DNA from: Tabrizicola sp.
GTDB lineage: Bacteria; Pseudomonadota; Alphaproteobacteria; Rhodobacterales; Rhodobacteraceae
NCBI RefSeq assembly: GCF_016792905.1
Contig: NZ_JAEULP010000018.1
Location: 1 to 41,833, forward strand
Direction: 5' to 3'
Length of the DNA: 41,833 nt
Shown here: positions 1-7,892 of the stretch, one piece after another
Position numbering within the stretch: the stretch's first letter is position 1
How the letters are laid out: the number at the start of each line of letters is the position of its first letter
Program-made: the position numbers and the translations under genes
Notes under the pieces: generated by a model
What the model saw: only the letters and a program-made list of their open reading frames with translations
Database searches by the model: none
What the model was told of the DNA's origin: nothing

Positions 1-3
1 AAG

Positions 4-79
4 TGGTGCCCAGAGCCGGAATCGAACCAGCGACACGCGGATTTTCAATCCGCTGCTCTACCAACTGAGCTATCTGGGC
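4..79 (-). tRNA. tRNA-Phe (GAA)
   Basis: Read on the minus strand this folds as a complete 76-nt cloverleaf. The acceptor is GCCCAGA paired with TCTGGGC, the anticodon stem is GCGGA/TCCGC around loop TTGAAAA (anticodon GAA), the T-loop is TTCGATT, and the 3' ACCA is encoded. It decodes phenylalanine. It lies about 60 bp downstream of yacG on the same strand. No promoter was identified. Confidence 0.97.
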
Positions 80-138
80 ACCGTTGGGTGGGCGGGTGAT
101 ACCCAAGGCGCGGGGGGCTGTCCAGAGGGAAAACGCCC

Positions 139-315
139 CTAGTGCGGCTTCGGCAGCGCCTCGTTTGGGGGCTGATCCTCGGCCTCGTCCTCGCTCTCGG
201 CAGGGACGCGGTAGCCCTCGGTCAGCCAGCGGCCAAGGTCGACGTCGGCGCAGCGGCGCGAGCAGAAGGGGCGGTAGTCGTGGGCGGCGGGCTTGCCGCA
301 GATCGGGCAGCTCAT
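139..315 (-). CDS. yacG: YacG, zinc-binding DNA gyrase inhibitor family
   Basis: A 58-residue protein beginning [10 protein letters not shown]. Four cysteines (C3, C6, C18, C22) in a CPIC...CSRRC arrangement form the YacG zinc finger, followed by the typical DLGRWLTEGYRVP segment and an acidic tail. In E. coli YacG binds GyrB and inhibits gyrase; its role here is inferred from family. The start codon overlaps the stop of the RNase E/G gene in an ATGA, so it is translationally coupled. The order infA-maf-rng-yacG is common in Rhodobacterales and supports the call. Confidence 0.92.
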   Translation of the reverse strand: MSCPICGKPAAHDYRPFCSRRCADVDLGRWLTEGYRVPAESEDEAEDQPPNEALPKPH

Positions 316-1361
316 GGCAGGGCTCGGGGCAGAAGCTCCGCCAGGGGCAGGCGGTCGCGCTTGCGGGTCAGCTCGTAAAGGCCGAGCACCGTCCAGCCCG
401 CAAGGTTGGTCTCGCCGTCGCTCTTGAAGGCGGCCTTCAGCACCTGGTCCAGGATATGCCGCTCTCGCTTCGGCATCGGGGCGAAGTCGACCACCACCTG
501 CCCGCCCAGGCCCCGCAGGCGCAGCTGGCGCGGCAGGTCGCGGGCGGCCGCGATGTTGGCCTTGAGCGCCGCGGCGGGCGAGGTGTCGGGGCCGGTGTTC
601 ACATCGACCGCAACCAGCGCCCGGGTCGGCTCGATCATCATGTGCGCACCCGTCTCCAGCGCCACGCGGGGGCCGGTCAGCGCCTCAAGCGCCTCGGTCA
701 CGCCCTGCCGCTCGAAGCTTGCCGGATCGGTATCGGCATCGTCGACCGCCGGGTCCAGCCAGTCGCGGAAGGCGAGGTCATGCGCCGAGGCGCCGTCGAC
801 CAGCAGTTCCGGTGGTCCCGTGAGATCGGCCAGAACCGCCTCTGTCAGGCCGCGCATGGCGGCGATATCCTCGGCCACGGTGGCTGCCTCGGCCTCGGCA
901 CAGCCGGATCGCAGGATCAGGCCAAGCCGGTCGCTTGCGCCCGCCATGCCGGCTTCTGCGATCGCGGACAATTCCACCCGGCGCTCCTCGTCCTTGATCT
1001 TGCGCGAGATGTTCAGGCCCGGGGCATCGGGTGTAATGATCGCGAACCTCGACTTGAACAGAAGCCGGGTCGTGACCGGGACCGCCTTGCCCGGTTCGGC
1101 GGGGCCCGTGACCTGAACCAGCAACCGCTGGCCCGGCGCCACACCCGAAATTTGCCGCAGGAAGCCCGATCCCACGGGGAGCTTGACGAAGATGCCGCCC
1201 TGCCCCTTGACCGGCCGGTCGGCCACCGCACGGTAGATCGCGCCGGGGATCGCTACGTCGCCCACCGGGTCGATCACCAGATCTTCCAGCCGCCCATCCA
1301 CCATCAACGCCGCCGCCTGGCGACCGCCAATCTCGTCCAGAACCAGAACGCGGCCCTTCAT
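312..1361 (-). CDS. rng: Ribonuclease E/G family protein
   Basis: A 349-residue RNase E/G-type endoribonuclease beginning [10 protein letters not shown]. It has an N-terminal S1-like region (about 1-120) and a catalytic core with the two metal-binding aspartates: D253 in VAVDVNTG and D292 in VVVDFAPM. RARQLRLRxLGG-like sequence ([11 protein letters not shown], 278-288) lies between them. It is shorter than E. coli RNase G (489 aa) and stops just after the LYELTRKR motif, so the CPxC zinc-link seen in canonical RNase E/G is missing. The start overlaps the maf stop (ATGA) and the end overlaps yacG. The likely role is RNA processing and decay. An in-frame extension upstream would run into maf and is not needed. 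Confidence 0.9.
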   Translation of the reverse strand: MKGRVLVLDEIGGRQAAALMVDGRLEDLVIDPVGDVAIPGAIYRAVADRPVKGQGGIFVKLPVGSGFLRQISGVAPGQRLLVQVTGPAEPGKAVPVTTRLLFKSRFAIITPDAPGLNISRKIKDEERRVELSAIAEAGMAGASDRLGLILRSGCAEAEAATVAEDIAAMRGLTEAVLADLTGPPELLVDGASAHDLAFRDWLDPAVDDADTDPASFERQGVTEALEALTGPRVALETGAHMMIEPTRALVAVDVNTGPDTSPAAALKANIAAARDLPRQLRLRGLGGQVVVDFAPMPKRERHILDQVLKAAFKSDGETNLAGWTVLGLYELTRKRDRLPLAELLPRALP

Positions 1362-1933
1362 TCCTGCCTCCAGACCGGGTAGCCGACGGCAGCGAGCAGT
1401 GCCGCCGTTTCCGCCACGGGCAGCCCCATGATGCCGGTGAACGACCCGGAAATCCACGGGATCAACGCCCCCGCAAGGCCCTGGATGCCGTAGCCGCCGG
1501 CCTTGCCCTGCCACTCGCCCGAGGCGAGGTAGGCATTCAGCTCGACATCCGAAAGCCGCTTCATCTTCACCACGCTCAGGCTTTCGCGCGACAGCAACCT
1601 GGCGCCCTTGCGCACGGCAATCGCGGTGATCACCTGGTGCCGTCGCCCACCGAGCGCGGTCAGGAAAGCCGCGGCCTCGCCAGCGTCAGCAGGCTTGCCC
1701 AGGATGCGGCGGCCGAGCGCGACGGTGGTGTCGGCGCACAACACCACGTCCTCCGGCCCCGCAGGCACGGCCATGGCCTTCTCCTGCGCCAGACGCAGGG
1801 CATAGGGGCGCGGCAGCTCGCCCTTGCGGGGGTCTTCATCGATGTCGGGAGGCAGGATCAGGTCGGGCACGAGTCCAATCTGCGCCAGAAGCTCCTTCCG
1901 GCGCGGGCTGCCCGATCCCAGGATAAGACGCAA
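1358..1933 (-). CDS. maf: Maf family nucleotide pyrophosphatase
   Basis: A 191-residue Maf/HAM1-fold protein. It carries the N-terminal [11 protein letters not shown] signature (residues 6-16) and [16 protein letters not shown] with the presumed catalytic D68. Members hydrolyse non-canonical or excess nucleoside triphosphates (dTTP/UTP and modified forms) to monophosphates in the cytoplasm. The start is a TTG two bases after the infA stop, the only initiator that gives the full [13 protein letters not shown]-terminus. The end overlaps the RNase E/G start by 4 bp. Which substrate subgroup it belongs to cannot be decided here. Confidence 0.93.
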   Translation of the reverse strand: MRLILGSGSPRRKELLAQIGLVPDLILPPDIDEDPRKGELPRPYALRLAQEKAMAVPAGPEDVVLCADTTVALGRRILGKPADAGEAAAFLTALGGRRHQVITAIAVRKGARLLSRESLSVVKMKRLSDVELNAYLASGEWQGKAGGYGIQGLAGALIPWISGSFTGIMGLPVAETAALLAAVGYPVWRQE

Positions 1934-1934
1934 C

Positions 1935-2153
1935 TTACTTGAAGCGATAGTTGATGCGGCCCTTCGACAGGTCGTAAGGGGTCATCTCGACCTGCACCTT
2001 GTCGCCGGCCAGAACCCGGATGCGGTTCTTGCGCATCTTGCCTGCCATGGTCGCGATCAGTTCATGGCCGTTCTCGAGTTCGACCCTGAATGTCGCATTC
2101 GGCAGGAGTTCCTTCACGACACCGGGGAATTCGAGAATGTCTTCCTTGGCCAT
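1935..2153 (-). CDS. infA: Translation initiation factor IF-1
   Basis: A 72-residue protein, the usual IF-1 length, with the OB-fold sequence [13 protein letters not shown]..., central [14 protein letters not shown] and terminal GRINYRFK. It binds the 30S A-site with IF-2 and IF-3 during initiation. GGAG lies 5 nt upstream of the ATG. It heads the infA-maf-rng-yacG cluster, with only one base before the TTG of maf. Its promoter is presumably in the 99-bp gap upstream (2154-2252). Confidence 0.98.
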   Translation of the reverse strand: MAKEDILEFPGVVKELLPNATFRVELENGHELIATMAGKMRKNRIRVLAGDKVQVEMTPYDLSKGRINYRFK

Positions 2154-2252
2154 GGTCTCTCCATTGCAGATGGGCCCGCGGGGATTGCCGCAGGCTTCCG
2201 CCGGGCGATATGCCCGCGAAAGGGGCGGTTTACAAGCGGATTCTGGACTCTC

Positions 2253-3866
2253 TCATGTCCGCAACCGGAAGCGCTGGATCTTCCCGGTCTGCGTCTTCGG
2301 CAGCGCATCGGTAAAGATGACCCGGCGGGGATACTTGTAGGGCGCGATGGTGCGCTTCACATGATCCTGCAGGATCTTCACCAGCAGGGCGTCCGGCGCA
2401 TGGCCCGGCGCCAGCACGACATGCGCCTCGACGACCTGGCCACGCTCCTCGTCCGCCGCGCCGATCACCGCGCATTCCAGCACCGCCGGGTGCGACAGAA
2501 GGGCCGCCTCCACCTCCGGCCCGGCGATGTTGTAGCCCGCGCTGATGATCATGTCGTCGGACCGGGCAGCAAAGTGGAAGCGGCCCTCCTCGTCCTGCCA
2601 GAAACTGTCGCCGGTCAGGTTCCACCCGCCCCGGACATAGGTCTTCTGACGCTTGTCGGCCATGTAGCGGCAGCCCGTCGGCCCGCGCACCGCGAGCCGA
2701 CCGACTTCCCCGCGGGGAAGTTCGGCCATGTCCTCGCCCACGATCCGCGCCTCGTAGCCCGTGACCGGGCGCCCGGTGCAGGCGGGGTGGTGGTCGGTGA
2801 AGCGGTTGGTGATGAAGATGTGCAGCATCTCGGTCGCGCCGATCCCGTCCAGCATCGGCTTGCCGGTCTTTTCCATCCATTCCTCGTAAACCGGGCCCGG
2901 CAGGGTTTCCCCCGCACTGACCGCCGCCCGGAGCGAGGAAAGATCGGCACCCTCGGCCATCGCCTTCAGCATCACCCGGTAGGCTGTTGGCGCAGTGAAA
3001 CAGACCGTTGCCCGGTGCTTCTGGATGATGTCGATCATGTTCGGCGGCGAGGCCTGCTCCAGGAGCGCCGCCGCCGCACCGAAGCGCAGCGGGAACACTG
3101 CCAGTCCGCCAAGGCCAAAGGTGAACGCCAGCGGCGGCGAGCCGACGAAGACATCCTCGGGCGTGACCGCCAGCACTTCCTTGGCATAGCCGTCAGCGAT
3201 GATCAGAAGATCGCGGTGGAAATGCATGGTGGCCTTCGGTTCGCCGGTCGTTCCGCTGGTGAACCCCAGCAGGGCCACGTCGTCCCGGCCCGTCTTCACC
3301 GCCTCGAACTTCACCGACTTCGACAGGGCGATCCGGTCAAGCTCGGCATCATGATTGGCGGTGCCGTCGAAACCGATCACCGTCCGCAGGTGCTTGGAGG
3401 CCTTGGCGCAGGCCACCAGTTCCTCCAGCAGCCTCGTATCGCACAGGGCCAGCGCAATCTCGGCCTTGTCGACGATCTGCCCGAGTTCCCCGGCCCGCAG
3501 CATCGGCATGGTGTTCACCACCACCGCCCCGGCCTTGGTGGCGGCCAGCCAGCAGGCCACCATCGCCGGATTGTTGGCGGACCGGATCAACACGCGGTTG
3601 CCGGGCTTGACCCCGTAATCCTCGACCAGCGCATGGGCGAGGCGGTTGGTCCAGTCGGCCAGTTCCTTGTAGGTCCGGCTGCGGCCATTGCCGATCAGTG
3701 CGGTATGGTCGCCGAAGCCCTTTGCCACCATCGCATCGGTCAATTCCACCCCGGCGTTCAGCCAGTCTGGATAGTCGAAGCCTCGCAACCTGATCTCCGG
3801 CCAGTCCTGCGGCGCGGGCAGCCGGTCGCGGGTGAACGTGTCCGTGTGTCCTGTCGGTCCAAGCAT
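2253..3866 (-). CDS. abmG: 2-aminobenzoate-CoA ligase (AMP-forming)
   Basis: A 537-residue acyl-adenylate synthetase of the benzoate/2-aminobenzoate-CoA ligase group. It activates anthranilate to 2-aminobenzoyl-CoA with ATP and CoA. The ATP-binding P-loop GFTSGTTGEPKA lies near 201-212, GIGATEMLHIF is the A5 region, and KTQTGKIQRFRLR at the C-terminus carries the adenylation lysine. Two ATG starts exist. The one at 3896 overlaps the Rid gene by 4 bp, but the one at 3866 has a strong GGGAGGA 6 nt upstream and gives the family-like start MLGPTGHTDTF, so I chose it. It is the last gene of the anthranilate operon. Specificity is inferred from the ACMR fusion gene at the head of the same operon; benzoate-type substrates remain possible. 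Confidence 0.85.
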   Translation of the reverse strand: MLGPTGHTDTFTRDRLPAPQDWPEIRLRGFDYPDWLNAGVELTDAMVAKGFGDHTALIGNGRSRTYKELADWTNRLAHALVEDYGVKPGNRVLIRSANNPAMVACWLAATKAGAVVVNTMPMLRAGELGQIVDKAEIALALCDTRLLEELVACAKASKHLRTVIGFDGTANHDAELDRIALSKSVKFEAVKTGRDDVALLGFTSGTTGEPKATMHFHRDLLIIADGYAKEVLAVTPEDVFVGSPPLAFTFGLGGLAVFPLRFGAAAALLEQASPPNMIDIIQKHRATVCFTAPTAYRVMLKAMAEGADLSSLRAAVSAGETLPGPVYEEWMEKTGKPMLDGIGATEMLHIFITNRFTDHHPACTGRPVTGYEARIVGEDMAELPRGEVGRLAVRGPTGCRYMADKRQKTYVRGGWNLTGDSFWQDEEGRFHFAARSDDMIISAGYNIAGPEVEAALLSHPAVLECAVIGAADEERGQVVEAHVVLAPGHAPDALLVKILQDHVKRTIAPYKYPRRVIFTDALPKTQTGKIQRFRLRT

Positions 3867-3892
3867 TCCCGGTCCTCCCAAACCTTGTCCTG

Positions 3893-4291
3893 TCATGCCT
3901 TCGGAATGACGGCGGTTGCCTCGATCTCCACCTTTGCGCGGTCCTCGACCAGCGCCACCACCTGCACCAGCGCCATGGCCGGGTAATTTCGGCCAATGAC
4001 GGCCTTGTAGACCGCCCCCAGGTCCTTGAGCCGGTCGAGGTATTCGCGCTTGTCGGTCACATACCAGGTCAGCCGCACCAGATGCTCCGGCCCGGCCCCG
4101 GCCTCGGCCAGGATCTCGACGATGGACTTCAGCGCCTGTTCCACCTGGCCCACGAAGTCGTCGGTCTCGAAGACCTGCTCCGCGTTCCAGCCGATGATCC
4201 CGCCGGTGAAGACCAGCCGCCCCTCGGCAGCGACACCGTTCGAATACCCCTTCGCGGGCTTCCAGTGCTTCGGGTGAAGGATCTCATGCAT
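3893..4291 (-). CDS. RidA/YjgF-family protein of the anthranilate operon
   Basis: A 132-residue protein with the YjgF/Rid fold: YSNGVAAEGRLVFTGGIIGWNA near the N-terminus and VEIEATAVI at the end. Canonical RidA deaminates reactive enamines/imines using an arginine in a PAR motif. Here the aligned stretch reads NYPAMALVQV, with M106 in place of that arginine, so classical imine deaminase chemistry is not expected. It overlaps the thioesterase gene by 8 bp and lies directly before the CoA ligase, which ties it to the pathway. The ACMR product is an enamine, so a role on that intermediate is attractive but unproven. Confidence 0.85.
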   Translation of the reverse strand: MHEILHPKHWKPAKGYSNGVAAEGRLVFTGGIIGWNAEQVFETDDFVGQVEQALKSIVEILAEAGAGPEHLVRLTWYVTDKREYLDRLKDLGAVYKAVIGRNYPAMALVQVVALVEDRAKVEIEATAVIPKA

Positions 4292-4700
4292 CCTGCGTCT
4301 CCTTGTATCTCTCCAGCGCCGCCCGCATGTCCGCAGGCCAGGGCGCGGCCTTCATCCCGTGGATCCAGGCCAGCGTCATGCCGACCCTGAGCCGCAGCCC
4401 GTCCGGCCCCTGCCCCTCGACCCACAGCTTCACCGACGATCCGCCGACCCGCTCCACCCGCAGCGTGAAGCGCACCTTGTCGCCCAGCCGCGAGGGCCGC
4501 TGGAACATCGCCTCCATCGCCACGGTGGGCACGCCGTTCACCGCCCCGCCGTTGTGCATCGACGCGAAAGACCGCCCGACCACATCGGCGAAGAAGTTCT
4601 CGATGACCGAGTTCACCATCTCGAAATAGCGGGGATAGAAAACGATCCCCGCCGGGTCGCAATGGTTGAACTCGATCTGGATCAGGCGCTCGTAGGTCAT
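4284..4700 (-). CDS. Acyl-CoA thioesterase, 4-hydroxybenzoyl-CoA thioesterase type
   Basis: A 138-residue hotdog-fold protein. The N-terminal [20 protein letters not shown] (9-28) matches the 4-hydroxybenzoyl-CoA thioesterase active site, with D15 as the catalytic acid. It would hydrolyse an aromatic or alicyclic acyl-CoA. In hybrid CoA-dependent aromatic pathways such enzymes are thought to release CoA from dead-end thioesters. The start overlaps the acyl-CoA dehydrogenase stop by 4 bp (ATGA) and the end overlaps the Rid gene, so it belongs to the operon. Substrate is inferred from context only. Confidence 0.88.
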   Translation of the reverse strand: MTYERLIQIEFNHCDPAGIVFYPRYFEMVNSVIENFFADVVGRSFASMHNGGAVNGVPTVAMEAMFQRPSRLGDKVRFTLRVERVGGSSVKLWVEGQGPDGLRLRVGMTLAWIHGMKAAPWPADMRAALERYKETQDA

Positions 4701-5833
4701 CCGAGTATGCTCCGCGCAATGACGATGCGCTGCACGTCGCTCGCACCCTCGTAGATGCGCAGCGCCCGGATTTCGCGGTAGAGGCTCTCCACGGCGAATC
4801 CGTGCCGCACTCCGTCGCCGCCGTGCAACTGTACCGCCATGTCGATGATCCGCTGCGCGGCCTCGGTGGAATACAGCTTCGCCATCGCCGCCTCCCGGCT
4901 GACCCGCGCTGCCCCCATGTCCTTGGTCCAGGCCGCCCGATAGACCAGCAGGGCCGAGGCGTCGATCTCCAGCGCCATGTCGGCCAGGTGCCCCTGCACC
5001 AGCTGCAATTCGCTCAAGGCCTGGCCCTGAATCCGGCGCCCCTGCGTGCGCGCCAGCGCCTCGTCCAGCGCCCTGCGGGCAAACCCAAGCGCCGCCGCCC
5101 CGACGGTCGAGCGGAACACGTCCAGCACCGACATGGCGATCTTGAACCCGTCGCCCGCCTTGCCGATCAGCGCAGCTTCGGGCAGTACCACATCGGTCAG
5201 CCGAAGATGCGCCAGCGGATGCGGGGCCATCACCTCGATCCGGTCAACCACCTCCAACCCCGGTGCATCCGCAGGAAGCAGGAAGGCCGAAAGCCCTCGC
5301 GCCCCGGGCGCCTCGCCCGTCCGGGCGAAGATGACATAGACATCGGCAATCCCGCCGTTCGAGATGTAGGTCTTCTCGCCGTTCAGCCGCCAGCCGCCCG
5401 CAACCTTCTCCGCAGTGGTCGCCGTCGCCGCCACGTCCGAGCCCGACCCCGGCTCGGTCAGGGCAAAGCCGGAAATCGCTTGCCCCGCCCGCGTCTTGGC
5501 CAGCCACTCCCGCTGCGCCGCCGTGCCGAACAGCGATACCGCGCCCATCCCCAGCCCCTGCATCGCAAAGGCGAAATCTGCCAGCCCGTCATGCCGCGCC
5601 AGCGTCTCGCGGATGAGACAAAGCAACCGCACATCCAGCCGCTCCCCCTCCGCCGCGCCCGAGTGCCTCAGCCACCCGCCTGCCCCGAGCGCCGCAACCA
5701 GCCCCTTGCAGGCCGCGTCCACATCCCCGTGCGCCACCGGCAGGTTCACCGCACACCATTCTTCCAGCGCCACCACCAACGCGCGGTGGCGGGGTTCGAA
5801 GAAGGGCCAGTCAAGGAAGGTCGTGTCGCTCAT
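4697..5833 (-). CDS. Acyl-CoA dehydrogenase family protein
   Basis: A 378-residue FAD-dependent acyl-CoA dehydrogenase beginning [12 protein letters not shown]. Family signatures include [14 protein letters not shown] (FAD/substrate region), [20 protein letters not shown], the helical C-terminal domain and [19 protein letters not shown] at the end, where E362 matches the catalytic glutamate of medium-chain enzymes. An ATG 45 bp upstream is in frame but would translate a hairpin region, so the start at 5833 was preferred. It probably oxidises a ring or ring-opened acyl-CoA intermediate of anthranilate breakdown. An 87-bp gap holding a hairpin separates it from the preceding crotonase gene. Confidence 0.9.
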   Translation of the reverse strand: MSDTTFLDWPFFEPRHRALVVALEEWCAVNLPVAHGDVDAACKGLVAALGAGGWLRHSGAAEGERLDVRLLCLIRETLARHDGLADFAFAMQGLGMGAVSLFGTAAQREWLAKTRAGQAISGFALTEPGSGSDVAATATTAEKVAGGWRLNGEKTYISNGGIADVYVIFARTGEAPGARGLSAFLLPADAPGLEVVDRIEVMAPHPLAHLRLTDVVLPEAALIGKAGDGFKIAMSVLDVFRSTVGAAALGFARRALDEALARTQGRRIQGQALSELQLVQGHLADMALEIDASALLVYRAAWTKDMGAARVSREAAMAKLYSTEAAQRIIDMAVQLHGGDGVRHGFAVESLYREIRALRIYEGASDVQRIVIARSILG

Positions 5834-5900
5834 TTCATCTGTCCGCAAATATCCCGGGTGCGTCCACGGTTGCGCCACCGGTTCGAGAAACCGTGGACGC
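5834..5900 (-). repeat. Intra-operon 12-bp-stem hairpin and intergenic motif
   Basis: The gap before the acyl-CoA dehydrogenase holds a perfect inverted repeat: GCGTCCACGGTT at 5860-5871 and AACCGTGGACGC at 5889-5900, with a 17-nt loop. Between it and the start codon is a TTTCATCTG...CAAATATCCC motif that resembles 34653-34685. No U-run follows, so a classical terminator is unlikely. An mRNA-stabilising or processing hairpin is more plausible. Confidence 0.7.
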
Positions 5901-5920
5901 GGGGGGCGGCGCCCCGGGGC

Positions 5921-6733
5921 TCAGTCACCCTGGAAGACGGGTTTCTCTTTGCCCACGAACGCCCGATAGGCCCGCTCGAAGTCCTTCGTCTGCATGCAGA
6001 TCGCCTGGGCCTGGGCCTCGGCCTCGATCGCCTGCTCCAGCCCCATGTTCCATTCCTGGTTCAGTTGGGTCTTGGTGATGCCATGTGCAAAGACCGGCCC
6101 CGAGGCCAACCGCCGCGCAAGCGCCATCGCCTCGGCTTCCATCGCCTCTGCCGGGTGAAGCGCGTTCCAGAAGCCCCAAGCGTAGCCTTCCTCAGCTCCC
6201 ATCACCCGCCCGGTATACAGCAATTCCGCCGCCCGCCCCTGCCCGATGATCCGGGGCAGCATCGCGCAGGCGCCCATGTCGCAGCCCGCCAGGCCCACGC
6301 GGGTGAAGAGGAACGCGCACTTGGCCGCGGGCGTAGCCAGCCGCAGGTCCGAGGCCATGGCGATGATCGCCCCCGCCCCCACCGCCACCCCGTCCACCGC
6401 CGCGATGATCGGCTTCCCGCAGGAAATCATCGCCTTGACCAGGTCGCCCGTCATCCGGGTGAACGCCAGGAGGTCCTTCATCGGCAGTCCGATCAAGGGG
6501 CCGATGATGTCATGCACATCGCCGCCGGAGCAGAAATTCCCCCCGTTCGAGGCGAAGACCACCAGGTCCACGTCCTCCGCATAGACCAGCGCCCGGAAGG
6601 TGTCGCGCAGCTCGGCATAGCTGTCGAAGGTCAGCGGGTTCTTCCGGTCGGGCCGGTTCAGCCGGACCACCGCGACGCGATCTTCCACCGACCAAAGGAA
6701 ATGCTGCGGCTTCAGCCCCGCCATCTTGCTCAT
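5921..6733 (-). CDS. Enoyl-CoA hydratase/isomerase family protein (atypical active site)
   Basis: A 270-residue crotonase-fold protein. The oxyanion-hole segments are present: [14 protein letters not shown] at 63-76 and [15 protein letters not shown] at 115-129. The two glutamates of canonical hydratases are replaced (I123 and R145 at aligned positions). Instead there is an aspartate in GLAGCDMG (D152), close to where dienoyl-CoA isomerases carry their aspartate. It is therefore more likely an isomerase or C-C hydrolase than a simple hydratase. The start overlaps the MarR stop by 4 bp. In this operon it could act on the ring intermediate; this is inference. Confidence 0.88.
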   Translation of the reverse strand: MSKMAGLKPQHFLWSVEDRVAVVRLNRPDRKNPLTFDSYAELRDTFRALVYAEDVDLVVFASNGGNFCSGGDVHDIIGPLIGLPMKDLLAFTRMTGDLVKAMISCGKPIIAAVDGVAVGAGAIIAMASDLRLATPAAKCAFLFTRVGLAGCDMGACAMLPRIIGQGRAAELLYTGRVMGAEEGYAWGFWNALHPAEAMEAEAMALARRLASGPVFAHGITKTQLNQEWNMGLEQAIEAEAQAQAICMQTKDFERAYRAFVGKEKPVFQGD

Positions 6734-7158
6734 CGTCCCATCCTCTTCAGGATCACCGTCAACTGGTCGAGGTCTTCCTCGCTCAGCCCCGCAAACAGCC
6801 GCGCGACCTCCGCCTCGTGCCCCTCGGCCATCGTCTCGAAGGCGGCCATGCCAGCGGCGGTCAGCGCGACATGCACCGTGCGACGGTCGGCCTCGGATGG
6901 CGTTCGCAGCACCAGCCCCTCCGCCTCCAGCCGGTCCACCACCGCTGTCGCATTGCCGTTCGACACCAAGAGCATCCGGCTCAACTCACCCATCGTCACG
7001 CCGTCGCGCCGTCGATAAAGCGCGGCCATCACGTCGAAGCGGGGCAGCGTGGTGTCATGCTTGACCCGGAGGTATTCGCGCAACCCGTTTTCCGTGGCCC
7101 GGGTTACGCCCAGAAGCCGTATCCACATCTTCAGCCGACGCTTCGATCCTTCGCTCAT
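6730..7158 (-). CDS. MarR-family transcriptional regulator
   Basis: A 142-residue MarR-type winged-helix protein. The recognition region spans about 53-80 ([20 protein letters not shown]), with a wing around [17 protein letters not shown] (84-100) containing the conserved D-R-R. It is the only regulator in the operon and overlaps its neighbours by 4 bp on each side. By analogy with MarR regulators of CoA-dependent aromatic pathways, it probably represses both divergent units and responds to an aryl-CoA. The adjacent palindromes at 10229-10256 are its likely operator. Confidence 0.93.
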   Translation of the reverse strand: MSEGSKRRLKMWIRLLGVTRATENGLREYLRVKHDTTLPRFDVMAALYRRRDGVTMGELSRMLLVSNGNATAVVDRLEAEGLVLRTPSEADRRTVHVALTAAGMAAFETMAEGHEAEVARLFAGLSEEDLDQLTVILKRMGR

Positions 7159-7892
7159 ACCTCACCCCCCGAGATCGAAAGGCAGGCCCCGTTCACCCCC
7201 CGCGCCGCGTCCGAGGCGAGGTACAGCGCCGCCGCCGTCACTTCCGCAGGCTGGTAAAGCCGCCCCTGCGGGCTCAACCCCTCCAACGCCGCGCGGGCTT
7301 CGGACAGCGTCTTCCCGGTCTTCCCGGCAATCACCTCAACCGAATGCGCCGTCATCGGCGTGTCCAGGAACCCCGGGCAGATCGCGTTGACCGTGATCCC
7401 CTTCCGCGCAACCTCCAGCGCGAGCGACCGCACCAGCCCGACCACCCCATGCTTCGCCGCCGCATAGGGGGCAACCTTGGCATAGCCCTTCAGCCCCGCC
7501 GTCGAGGCCACGGCGATCAGCCGCCCGTCACCCCGGAACTGACCCAACGCCTCGCGGAAGGTCAGGAACACCCCGGTCAGGTTGACAGCGATCATCGCGT
7601 TCCACTGCGCCAGCGTCGTCTTCGCCATCACCGCGCTGTCCGCCGCCCCGGCATTGGCGATGACGATGTCACAAGGGCCCGCCTCGCGGAACATCGCCGC
7701 GACCGAGCCCTCATCCGTCACATCCGCCTGCACCCAGCGCGCGCCCAAGGGCTCCGCCACCGCCCGCAGCGCAGCCTCGCGGCGGCCCGAGATCACCACC
7801 TCCGCCCCCGCCCCGGCAAAGCCGCGCGCAAGGTCGGCCCCGGCACCGGACCCGCCCCCCGTGATCAGCACGCGCTTGCCCCGGAAGCTCAT
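7155..7892 (-). CDS. SDR-family oxidoreductase
   Basis: A 245-residue classical short-chain dehydrogenase. The cofactor motif is TGGGSGAG (11-18), followed by NAGA (80-83), catalytic S130 (VASTAG), and Y143/K147 (YAAAK). R37 after the second strand (ISGRR) suggests NADP preference, though this is a weak guide. Its ends overlap the ACMR and MarR genes by 4 bp each. The likely role is oxidation or reduction of a hydroxy/keto acyl-CoA in anthranilate degradation. The exact substrate cannot be read from sequence. Confidence 0.9.
   Translation of the reverse strand: MSFRGKRVLITGGGSGAGADLARGFAGAGAEVVISGRREAALRAVAEPLGARWVQADVTDEGSVAAMFREAGPCDIVIANAGAADSAVMAKTTLAQWNAMIAVNLTGVFLTFREALGQFRGDGRLIAVASTAGLKGYAKVAPYAAAKHGVVGLVRSLALEVARKGITVNAICPGFLDTPMTAHSVEVIAGKTGKTLSEARAALEGLSPQGRLYQPAEVTAAALYLASDAARGVNGACLSISGGEV

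Noticed and set aside
4-79. tRNA flanking as an integration site for a mobile element
   Set aside because: No integrase or repeated tRNA 3' end was found in the window.
1824-3986. 720-codon plus-strand open frame opposite infA and the CoA ligase
   Set aside because: Antisense of genes with diagnostic motifs.
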